NCBI GenBank assembly: GCA_013813675.1
Contig: JACCRH010000441.1
Coordinates: 1 to 12,186, forward strand
DNA from: Gemmatimonadales bacterium
GTDB lineage: Bacteria; Gemmatimonadota; Gemmatimonadetes; Gemmatimonadales; GWC2-71-9
Reading direction: 5' to 3'
Length of the DNA stretch: 12,186 nt
Each line of letters begins with the position of its first letter. Within the stretch, counting starts at the first letter, position 1. Below the pieces are notes generated by a model. It saw nothing but the letters and a program-made list of their open reading frames with translations. It had not been told where the DNA came from and searched no databases. Shown piece by piece: positions 6,439 to 12,186 of this stretch. A program made the translations under genes and the position numbers.

Positions 6439-7377
6439 ATGAAAGTCATCAAACCGATCTTCATCGTCGGCACCGGGCGCTGCGGCTCGACGGCGTTTCA
6501 CCGGATCCTGGGGATGCATCCGCAGCTCATGTGGCTGTCGGGATTCGCCGAAGAATTCCCCCGGCGGCCGGCATGGAATCGGTGGGCCGTCACCGCCATG
6601 GGCAACCCGCTGCTACGCAGGATCCTGGGCAGCAGGATCAAGCCGGGCGAGAACTACGGCTTCTGGTACACCCACGCCTACGGTTTCGCCGAGCCCGGCC
6701 GAGATCTGCTTCCGGGGGACGTCACGCCCAGGGTCAAGAAGCAGGTGCGGGGGGTGTTCGAGCAGATGCTGTCGCCCCGGCGGAGCCGGGTGCTCGTCAA
6801 GCTCACCGGCTGGTCCCGCATCGGCTTCCTGAGCGAGATCTTCGAGGACGCCAAATTCATCCACATCGTGCGGGATGGCCGCGCGGTAGCCAGCTCGCTG
6901 CTCCACATCAACTCGTGGCAATGGCGCGGCTGGTACGGCCCCCACAGCTGGCGCTACGGTCCGCTCTCAGCCGAAGATCATGCGGCGTGGGAGGCCAGCG
7001 GCCGCTCGTTCGTGGCGCTGGCGGGGATTCAATGGAAGATCCACACCCGCGCCATAGAAGCGGCGCGGCAGCTGATCGACCCCAACCGGTTTCTCGAGGT
7101 CAGGTACGAGCCGTTCTGCGAGGACCCGCTGGGAACCTGCCGGAACGTGGTGGACTTCGCCGAGCTGGAGCAGTCCGCCGCCTTCGAGCGGCGGGTCAAG
7201 GCGGCGACGATCGAGGATAGAGTCAGTCGCTGGCGGACCGACCTGAGCGCTGAGCAGCAGGCCAGCCTGACCCGCCTGCTACGCGACGACCTGCAGCGGT
7301 ACGGCTACGACGCGTCCCTCGAGCCTGGGCGGCCACCGGCTGGGGAAGTCGCCCAGCCGGCGCGCCGGCTCGGCTGA
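6439..7377 (+). CDS. PAPS-dependent sulfotransferase
   Basis: A 312-residue protein of the sulfotransferase family, which transfers sulfate from 3'-phosphoadenosine 5'-phosphosulfate to an alcohol or amine. The N-terminal strand and 5'-phosphosulfate loop is FIVGTGRCGSTAFHRIL at 8-24. The 3'-phosphate-binding motif is FIHIVRDGRAVASSLL at 140-155, with R145 and S152/S153. A VRYEPFCEDP block at 221-230 matches the late conserved YEDLxxDP motif. There is no signal peptide or membrane helix, so it is probably cytoplasmic. ATG 6439 lies 5 bp after the regulator stop with no clear Shine-Dalgarno, suggesting translational coupling; TTG 6430 is an alternative start. The acceptor could be a glycan precursor, lipid or small molecule. 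The nearby glycosyltransferases favour a glycan, but that is inference. The last codons contain the hairpin cluster at 7336-7370. Confidence 0.88.
   Translation: MKVIKPIFIVGTGRCGSTAFHRILGMHPQLMWLSGFAEEFPRRPAWNRWAVTAMGNPLLRRILGSRIKPGENYGFWYTHAYGFAEPGRDLLPGDVTPRVKKQVRGVFEQMLSPRRSRVLVKLTGWSRIGFLSEIFEDAKFIHIVRDGRAVASSLLHINSWQWRGWYGPHSWRYGPLSAEDHAAWEASGRSFVALAGIQWKIHTRAIEAARQLIDPNRFLEVRYEPFCEDPLGTCRNVVDFAELEQSAAFERRVKAATIEDRVSRWRTDLSAEQQASLTRLLRDDLQRYGYDASLEPGRPPAGEVAQPARRLG
7336..7370. terminator. Overlapping GC hairpins at a convergent gene end (possible bidirectional terminator)
   Basis: CCGGCTGGG at 7336-7344 and CCCAGCCGG at 7352-7360 form a perfect 9-bp stem with a 7-base loop. The right arm also belongs to a 16-bp perfect palindrome, AGCCGGCGCGCCGGCT at 7355-7370, so the two structures exclude each other. 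They lie in the last codons of the sulfotransferase, 20 bp before the end of the convergent oxidase gene (7390). There is no T-run on either strand, so factor-independent termination is uncertain. Confidence 0.35.
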
Positions 7378-7389
7378 GGGCTCGGCGCT

Positions 7390-9522
7390 CTACTGCACGC
7401 GGATGACGGTGCCCTCCGAGGGAACCCCGTTGCGATTGAGGACGAAGAGCTGGTAGTGGCCCGGAGGCGCCAGGTTGGCGGAAGCCGGCGCCGTCACGCT
7501 GACGCCGTTCGCCGTAGCGGCGAAGGTCAGCGTATTGGCCCGCTGGCTCATGTCGAACGCGTGAGTCACCGAGCCCAGCCGGATCCAACGTACAGCGGCC
7601 ACCTGGGCCGCGTTCGGCGTCGCCACGGCAAACGTCTGGCCGTAGCCGACGCTGGCGGGCGCCGACGTGATGGTCGGGCGAGCGCCCTTGAACAGATAGG
7701 GCGGCGAGAAGATCTCGTGGTTTCTCTCCGGCGGAACCGGAACCGTGCCCGCCATAGCGTCGCCGCTGGCCCCATGCAGGACGGTCCCGTCCGGCAACAG
7801 CAGCGACACCGAATGATAGACCCGCATCCTGCTGTTGCTCGCGAGCGTGGTCCACTGACCTGTCGCCGGATTCCAGATCTCCGCCTGCCGCACGGCAAGT
7901 CCCGGATCGATGTTGACGAAGCCACCGCCCCTGGTGCCGCCAGTGATGAGCACCTGGCCATCCGGCAGAATGGTCGAATTGAGATGCCGCCTGGGAAAGG
8001 CCATCGAGCCGGCGCTCTGCCAGGTTGGACTCGACTGGTTGAGGTCGATCGACTCCGCGGTGGCGGTAGGCGAGGCTGATTTGGGATCCGGTGACTGGGC
8101 CCAGGTCGAGTGGCCGCCTCCGCCGGCGTAGAGGATCTTGCCCGGCTCGTACATCACCGCGGTACCGTATTCCCGGTTGTTGGGCCAGATGTGACTGGGC
8201 CCGTCGGTCCAGCGTCCTCGGCCGCCCGCGGCGGACGCGTCGACCTCGAACCAGCGCGACATGATCCGTTCCCCGGCATAGAACACTCGTCCGTCCGGGG
8301 CCACGAAGTTCCGCGGATAGTAGGGGATGTCCACCGGGCTGGCCCCGGGAAGCTCCACCCACCCGCCTCCCTCCCAGATCTCCGGAATCCTCACCACCAT
8401 CCCGTTCTGATTTCTCCCCGCCATGGTCAGGATCCGACCATCGGGCAGCGTGGTCAGCGTGGGGTACCAGCGGCCGTGGGCCATGTTCGGCCCCTCGGTC
8501 ACGGCGCCACTCTCGTTCATGAAGCGGGTGACCGCGATGCCCGCGTCGTCCCGGGTATGCCCCCCAGCGGCCATCAGCGTGCCGTCGGGCATCAGGGCAT
8601 GCCCCGCACAGAACAGCATCGTATCCAGCGGGATCCGGAGGGCCGTCGTGGGCGAGCCGGCCGAAGGATCCCACACCCGGGGGACTCCGAGGGTGTCGCT
8701 GACGTCGGTCTTGCCCCAGACCAGCAGCTTGCCCGTGGGCATGAGGCTCATGTGCAGCGGCACGATGTCCCAGGCGACCAGCGGCCCCCATTCGCCGTCA
8801 GTCGCCTCGGGCGGAAGCGCCGAGACCGAGACCGGGGAGGAGGTCACACTGAGCGTCCCCGACGTAAACTCGAGCGTGTGGGAGCCGGTGCCGGCGATCC
8901 CCAAGTCCCCGAACCTGGCCACGCCCGCGGCGTCCGTCGTGGCGCTGCTGTTGCCCTCCAGCGTTCCGCTGCCCGAAGCGATGCTGGCCGTGACGGCGAC
9001 ACCGGCGGCCGGGTTACCGCTGCCGTCGGTCACGAGTACGGCCGGCTGCACTGACGGGTCGAAGACTTCCCCGGTCAGGGCGGCGACCGGTGGATTGGCG
9101 GTGATCGCGATGCCACCCTCTCCCGGGGTACCATCGATGGCGATCGACACGAAGGTGACCGGAGAACCTTCCAGTCCGCTTGCCGAAGCCGTGGTGGTCT
9201 GCTCCCCGGGGGCGGGGCCGAGTGTCCGGGTGACCGACGCCTGGCCGTCCGACCCGCTCACCACGGACCCCGTGGAGACGCTGCCGCCGCCTTGGGCATC
9301 CCAGCTCACCGTGACGCCTTCGACGGGATCGCCATTCTGGTCGGTGATCAGCACGACGAGCGGATCGGCCAGGGGCTGGTTCACCAGGCCGTTCTGATCG
9401 TTGCCGGCCGCGGGCTCGATCGCCGCCGCGACGGGGGGGTCGGTTCCCTCGCCGCAACGCAGCGTGCCCATGGCAAGGAGTACCGCGAGAGCGGGATGGC
9501 GAAGCCTTCGGAGACGAGTCAT
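7390..9522 (-). CDS. Secreted galactose/glyoxal-oxidase-like copper radical oxidase with two Ig-like domains
   Basis: A 710-residue exported protein from ATG 9522, which begins MTRLRRLRHPALAVLLAMGT, a typical basic and hydrophobic export signal. GAGGG lies just upstream. C23 could be a lipobox cysteine, but arginine precedes it, so lipidation is doubtful. Two Big1-like Ig folds occupy about 33-128 and 138-233. The seven-bladed oxidase core runs from about 243, and the C-terminal DUF1929-type domain from about 612 to 710. Compared with fungal galactose oxidase, the active site is complete: C305 (crosslink Cys228), Y353 (Tyr272) in GRWYP, Y569-H570 (Tyr495-His496) in RVYHSVSLLLPDG, and H654 (His581) in VTHAFD. 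Spacings agree closely with the fungal enzyme. The Trp290 position is N371, suggesting a different substrate. Expected reaction: a primary alcohol or aldehyde is oxidised with O2, giving H2O2. ORF sequence upstream of 9522 is not part of the gene. Confidence 0.9.
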   Translation of the reverse strand: MTRLRRLRHPALAVLLAMGTLRCGEGTDPPVAAAIEPAAGNDQNGLVNQPLADPLVVLITDQNGDPVEGVTVSWDAQGGGSVSTGSVVSGSDGQASVTRTLGPAPGEQTTTASASGLEGSPVTFVSIAIDGTPGEGGIAITANPPVAALTGEVFDPSVQPAVLVTDGSGNPAAGVAVTASIASGSGTLEGNSSATTDAAGVARFGDLGIAGTGSHTLEFTSGTLSVTSSPVSVSALPPEATDGEWGPLVAWDIVPLHMSLMPTGKLLVWGKTDVSDTLGVPRVWDPSAGSPTTALRIPLDTMLFCAGHALMPDGTLMAAGGHTRDDAGIAVTRFMNESGAVTEGPNMAHGRWYPTLTTLPDGRILTMAGRNQNGMVVRIPEIWEGGGWVELPGASPVDIPYYPRNFVAPDGRVFYAGERIMSRWFEVDASAAGGRGRWTDGPSHIWPNNREYGTAVMYEPGKILYAGGGGHSTWAQSPDPKSASPTATAESIDLNQSSPTWQSAGSMAFPRRHLNSTILPDGQVLITGGTRGGGFVNIDPGLAVRQAEIWNPATGQWTTLASNSRMRVYHSVSLLLPDGTVLHGASGDAMAGTVPVPPERNHEIFSPPYLFKGARPTITSAPASVGYGQTFAVATPNAAQVAAVRWIRLGSVTHAFDMSQRANTLTFAATANGVSVTAPASANLAPPGHYQLFVLNRNGVPSEGTVIRVQ

Positions 9523-9621
9523 ATCCCTCGAAACGTGCAAGAATTCACTCTGGTCGGTGGAGCCCCAAACAGGGAACCAACTGCAGCTTTCGGGCCGCGC
9601 ACCCGTCGGGGCGTTGAATCC

Positions 9622-9637
9622 TAAACCCTTAAACCGT
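9622..9637. repeat. Tandem 8-bp direct repeat TAAACCCT/TAAACCGT
   Basis: TAAACCCT at 9622-9629 is followed directly by TAAACCGT at 9630-9637, and a weaker AAGACC continues at 9638-9643. Direct repeats are the usual targets of winged-helix activators of the PhoB/BTAD class, one of which is encoded at 4523-6433, but the link is only inference. Confidence 0.4.
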
Positions 9638-9697
9638 AAGACCTTGTGAACAACTCTTGACCCTACGTTGTGGCGGCGCGACGGGAAGCCTAATGGC

Positions 9698-9721
9698 GCC
9701 CGCTCCACCCGCCAAGCGGGC
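9698..9721. repeat. Inverted repeat GCCCGCT-N10-AGCGGGC
   Basis: A perfect 7-bp inverted repeat with a 10-base spacer, 9698-9704 against 9715-9721. A shorter alternative, CCCGC-CAA-GCGGG, sits inside it at 9708-9720. It could be an operator or an mRNA hairpin; there is no adjacent T-run. Confidence 0.35.
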
Positions 9722-9753
9722 CTCCACGATCTCGAACCCTGGCTTCGGTTGCC

Positions 9754-9767
9754 GTGTCAGCGGACAC
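9754..9767. repeat. Inverted repeat GTGTC-AGCG-GACAC
   Basis: A perfect 5-bp stem with a 4-base loop, followed on the plus strand by ATG and TTTT at 9771-9774. It could be a weak terminator, an operator half-site pair or chance. Confidence 0.3.
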
Positions 9768-9844
9768 ATGTTTTCGCCCCTGCCCTGGGGTATCCTGGCC
9801 CGCCGCGGAGAGTGCGGTGTAGCTTAACCCTTCGGGCCCTCATC

Positions 9845-9848
9845 GGAG
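9845..9848 (+). promoter_or_regulatory. Ribosome-binding site for the first glycosyltransferase
   Basis: GGAG at 9845-9848 is 7 bases before GTG 9856 and 4 bases before TTG 9853. The spacing favours GTG 9856. The 8-mer CATCGGAG containing it is repeated at 9861-9868, inside the coding region and two bases before ATG 9871, so a second start there is possible. Confidence 0.5.
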
Positions 9849-9855
9849 CTAATTG

Positions 9856-10986
9856 GTGCGCATCGGAGTCATGCTGCGGCATTACGACCAGCACATGGGC
9901 GGGGTCCGGGTCTACACCCGCCGACTTCTTCAGGCCCTGCTCGATCTCCGGACCGACCACGAATTCGTCTTCCTCTATCGCAACCCCAGTCTCATCGGGA
10001 CCTATTCCGCCGAGGCCCAGGTCAAGGAAGTGGCGCTCCGTGCCCGGTCATTCCTCGGTTGGGATCAGATCGCCGTTCCTGCCGCGGTCCGGCGCCACGG
10101 CATCGAGCTGCTGTTCAACCCCAAGTACTCGATCCCCCTCCGGGCAGGCTGCCCGGCCGTCTGGGTGTGCCACGGCTTGGACTGGTACGTGATGCCGTGG
10201 GGATCCAAGTTCGTGGACCGTTTGAGCCACCGGTTCCTGGTTCCCCACTACGCGTCCAGAGCGGCTGCCATCATCGCCGTTTCGGAGATCACCCGGCAGC
10301 ACGTGATGCAGTATCTCCCGGTGTCGCCGGATCGCGTGGCTACGGTGTATTCCGGCGTGGACGACGTCTTTCGCCGGCCGCTGGATGAGACCCGGGCCCG
10401 CCATGTCCGGGCCAGGTACTCCTTGCCCGAGCGCTTCCTGCTGTACGCCGGCGCCATCTATCCGCCCAAGAACTTCACCCGTCTGGTCCGCGCTTACGCG
10501 CGGGTAGGGCCGGAGCGTGGAATTCCCCTGGTCGTCGCGGGAGGCGAGAATCGCTTCTTGTCCGAAGGCGAGGTCCGTGAGCCCGAAGCCCTTGGCATCA
10601 GCGACTGGGTGCGACGGCCCGGGTGGGTGGAGCAGGAGGACCTGGCTACGGTGTATGCCCTCGCGGACGCCCTCCTGCTGCCCTCGCTCTTCGAGTCCTG
10701 CGGGCTCCCGGTGCTCGAGGCCATGGCCGCCGGATGCCCCGTGGTCACGGCGGACCGCTACGGCACCAAGGAGCTGGCCGAGCGGGCTGCGGTGCTGGTG
10801 GACCCGGAGAGCATCGACAGCATCGCCGCCGGTATCCGCGCGGCGCTGGACGACCCCGTGCTGCGCGCGCAGCTGATCGTCGCCGGGCGGGAGCGCAGCA
10901 AGGCGTTCACCTGGAAGAGGTGCGCCAGACAGACCCTCGACGTCCTCGAACGGGTATCGCCCACCGCCGACGCTGTACGGCCGTGA
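9856..10986 (+). CDS. Glycosyltransferase family 4 (GT-B fold)
   Basis: A 376-residue retaining GT-B enzyme that transfers a sugar from an activated nucleotide donor to a growing glycan at the inner face of the membrane. The N-terminal acceptor half has MRIGVMLRHY and GGVRVYTRRLLQAL at 15-28, then HYASRAAAIIAVSEITRQHV at 131-150 and VYSGVD at 164-169. The C-terminal donor half has LLYAGAIYPPKNFTRLVRAY at 195-214, a strand VVAGG at 226-230, and the EX7E motif E280-E288 in FESCGLPVLEAMAAGCPVV, with a VLVDPE block at 313-318. Length and motif spacing are normal for the family. GTG 9856 keeps the first beta strand complete; TTG 9853 and ATG 9871 are alternatives. The stop overlaps the start of the next glycosyltransferase, so the two are translated together. 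Donor and acceptor cannot be named from sequence; Wza/Wzy-type capsule or O-antigen-like assembly is plausible. Confidence 0.9.
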   Translation: MRIGVMLRHYDQHMGGVRVYTRRLLQALLDLRTDHEFVFLYRNPSLIGTYSAEAQVKEVALRARSFLGWDQIAVPAAVRRHGIELLFNPKYSIPLRAGCPAVWVCHGLDWYVMPWGSKFVDRLSHRFLVPHYASRAAAIIAVSEITRQHVMQYLPVSPDRVATVYSGVDDVFRRPLDETRARHVRARYSLPERFLLYAGAIYPPKNFTRLVRAYARVGPERGIPLVVAGGENRFLSEGEVREPEALGISDWVRRPGWVEQEDLATVYALADALLLPSLFESCGLPVLEAMAAGCPVVTADRYGTKELAERAAVLVDPESIDSIAAGIRAALDDPVLRAQLIVAGRERSKAFTWKRCARQTLDVLERVSPTADAVRP

Positions 10987-12149
10987 GCCGACGGCCTCCC
11001 TCTTCGGACGACTCGATCCAGGTCCTGGTCAACGCCAGACATCTGGCCGGGCCGAAGACCGGCATCGAGGTGTACATGGAGCACCTCCTCACCGCCTTGG
11101 CTGGTACCGGCCAGGTGAACATTACGGCGCTGACCTGGGCCCGGCTCGGCCTCGAACAGCCCGGCATCCGCGAGGTAGTCCTCGGCCATCGCCCCGATTT
11201 CGCTCCCGGCGCGGTGGGAACGTTTCGGGCCACCCTGTGGAAAACCTGGTTCGACCAGTGGGGCGGTCTTCGCGCGGTCCTCCCGGACCACGGCATCTTG
11301 TACCACGGGATGGAGGGGTTCCTTCCTCACGCCTTGCGCCGGCGCGATCGCTGCGTCGCGACGGTGCACGATCTCGGCTGGCAGGTGCATCCCGAGCTGT
11401 ATCCTCGGAAGCTCCGCCTCTTGTACGGGGCGCTCTTTCCCTGGGTCATCCGCCGCGCCGACCGGTTCATAGCGGTGTCACGCTATACGGCGGACGATCT
11501 CATCCGCCGAGCGGGCGTGCCTGCAGCGCGGATCGAGGTGATCTATCACGGACTCGACCCCGCGTTCGCGCCCTCCCACGGCGGGACAGGCCAGGCTGGG
11601 GACGGGCCGCCCTATATGCTCGCCGTGGGAGGAGCCTCGCCGCGCAAGAACACCCGCAGGTTGATCGAGGCCTTCTCCCGCTGGCGGGCCCGGGGCGCCC
11701 ACCGGGCGGAATTCGCGCTGCGTATCACCGGGACGTCGCTCGATCCCGAGCTGCAGCGAGCAGGAGACGGGTTGCCAGCCGGTGTCTCGCTCCTGGGTTA
11801 TGTCGACAAGGCGGAGCTCCAGCGGCTCTACGCCGGCGCCGCAACCTTCCTGTATCCATCGATCTACGAGGGCTTCGGGCTGCCGATCATCGAAGCCATG
11901 GCGTGCGGCGCGCCGGTGGTCACTTCGACCACGGCGTCCGCTCCGGAGATTGCCGGCGGCGCCGCGATTCTGGTCGACCCTTTCGACGTGGAGAGTATTG
12001 AGGCCGGGATGGAGCGGGCGACCAACCCCGACGAGGCCACGCGTCTTCGTGCGATGGGGCACGAGCGGGCGCGCCAGTTCGACTGGAGCAGCGCCGCCGC
12101 CTCCACGCTCCAGGTCTATCGGCAGCTCCGAGGCGAAGTCACCGGTTGA
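10983..12149 (+). CDS. Second glycosyltransferase family 4 (mannosyltransferase-like)
   Basis: A 388-residue GT-B enzyme. GTG 10983 shares GTGA with the TGA (10984-10986) of the preceding gene, a typical coupled overlap, and begins just before the first strand IQVLVNARHLAG (12-23). Acceptor-side motifs are KTGIEVYMEHLL at 25-36, VATVHDLGW at 125-133 and ADRFIAVSRYTADDLIRRAG at 159-178. Donor-side motifs are YMLAVGGASPRKNTRRLIEA at 211-230, VSLLGYVDKAELQRLYAGA at 268-286, and EX7E E296-E304 in YEGFGLPIIEAMACGAPVV. The pattern TVHDLxxxxxPE and the ASPRKNxxxL block are typical of mannosyl- and rhamnosyltransferase-like members, but the sugar is not certain. Sequence in this frame upstream of 10983 belongs to an overlapping open frame and not to the protein. 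With its neighbour it probably adds successive sugars to a surface polysaccharide. Confidence 0.9.
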   Translation: MSRRPPSSDDSIQVLVNARHLAGPKTGIEVYMEHLLTALAGTGQVNITALTWARLGLEQPGIREVVLGHRPDFAPGAVGTFRATLWKTWFDQWGGLRAVLPDHGILYHGMEGFLPHALRRRDRCVATVHDLGWQVHPELYPRKLRLLYGALFPWVIRRADRFIAVSRYTADDLIRRAGVPAARIEVIYHGLDPAFAPSHGGTGQAGDGPPYMLAVGGASPRKNTRRLIEAFSRWRARGAHRAEFALRITGTSLDPELQRAGDGLPAGVSLLGYVDKAELQRLYAGAATFLYPSIYEGFGLPIIEAMACGAPVVTSTTASAPEIAGGAAILVDPFDVESIEAGMERATNPDEATRLRAMGHERARQFDWSSAAASTLQVYRQLRGEVTG

Positions 12150-12186
12150 GAGGGTGCTGAAAAACGAGGCTGCCGCCGGGCAACTC
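12150..12186 (+). mobile_element. Possible insertion-sequence end at the window edge
   Basis: Directly after the glycosyltransferase stop, the sequence contains AGGGTGCTGAAAAACG, resembling the GGGTGxTGAAAAA terminal inverted repeats of several insertion sequences such as IS1182- and IS5-like elements. Only 37 bases are visible, and neither a transposase nor the partner repeat can be seen, so it could also be plain intergenic DNA. Confidence 0.25.

Larger units (their letters stand above)
9523..9852. other. Divergent intergenic region with several repeats
   Basis: No gene is supported in these 330 bases, which separate the oxidase (minus) from the glycosyltransferase pair (plus). The region includes a short AT-richer patch around 9616-9656. 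I see no tRNA and no convincing -35/-10 pair. It should carry the promoters of both transcription units; its repeats are listed separately. Confidence 0.6.

Noticed and set aside
7223..8791. 522-codon minus-strand ORF overlapping the oxidase
   Set aside because: It is on the same strand but in another frame; the oxidase frame carries all active-site motifs through the region.
8110..9397. Plus-strand ORFs (8110-9054 and 8423-9397) opposite the oxidase
   Set aside because: Both are antisense shadows of a motif-rich gene; no domain is recognisable in either.
9523..9708. 62-codon extension of the oxidase frame upstream of ATG 9522
   Set aside because: It would bury the export signal inside the protein; the basic-hydrophobic leader starts exactly at ATG 9522.
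9728..9750. tRNA T-arm-like GGTTCGAG on the minus strand
   Set aside because: The flanking bases do not pair as a T-stem and no acceptor, D or anticodon arms can be drawn.
10623..10982. N-terminal 120-codon extension of the second glycosyltransferase frame
   Set aside because: It overlaps the donor domain of the first glycosyltransferase and is low-complexity; GTG 10983 gives a normal start with a GTGA overlap.
1..12186. CRISPR array or rRNA genes
   Set aside because: No regularly spaced repeats of CRISPR size and no conserved rRNA sequence were seen on either strand.

Overview
The window is GC-rich bacterial DNA with tightly packed, convincing genes and no phage or plasmid backbone genes. 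Several traits suggest Gemmatimonadota or a similar deep soil/sediment lineage: a zinc-ribbon Ser/Thr kinase that also carries Ig-like repeats and an NTF2-like tail, a BTAD/AAA ATPase regulator, and a secreted enzyme with Ig-like domains at its N-terminus. This placement is inferred from domain style and base composition, not from a marker gene.

Layout: (1) 3-1184, remnant of a hybrid histidine kinase. A PAS fragment runs into an in-frame TAA, and the sequence resumes in the same frame inside the second helix of the dimerisation domain, so the phospho-accepting histidine is absent while the ATPase and receiver domains are intact. (2) 1185-1349, a leader with a strong Shine-Dalgarno sequence, two small hairpins, a possible 20-codon ORF and a tandem 8-bp repeat. 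(3) 1350-4037, a membrane Ser/Thr kinase. (4) 3977-4438 on the minus strand, a small beta-sandwich protein whose 3' end overlaps the kinase gene. (5) 4523-6433, a BTAD transcriptional regulator with an AAA ATPase, followed 5 bp later by (6) a sulfotransferase at 6439-7377. (7) A GC hairpin/palindrome cluster at the convergent end. (8) 7390-9522 on the minus strand, a secreted galactose/glyoxal-oxidase-like copper radical enzyme. (9) A 333-bp divergent intergenic region with several symmetric and repeated elements. (10) 9856-10986 and 10983-12149, two GT4-type glycosyltransferases with overlapping stop and start codons. (11) The last 37 bp resemble the tip of an insertion sequence.

Together the right two thirds read as a cell-surface glycan locus: two glycosyltransferases, a sulfotransferase that could decorate a glycan, a secreted copper radical oxidase that could oxidise a sugar or alcohol, and a regulator co-transcribed with the sulfotransferase. 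The left third is signalling: a broken two-component kinase and an intact Ser/Thr kinase with an extracytoplasmic NTF2-like domain. That these genes form one functional system is inference from proximity. No CRISPR array, tRNA or rRNA was found.
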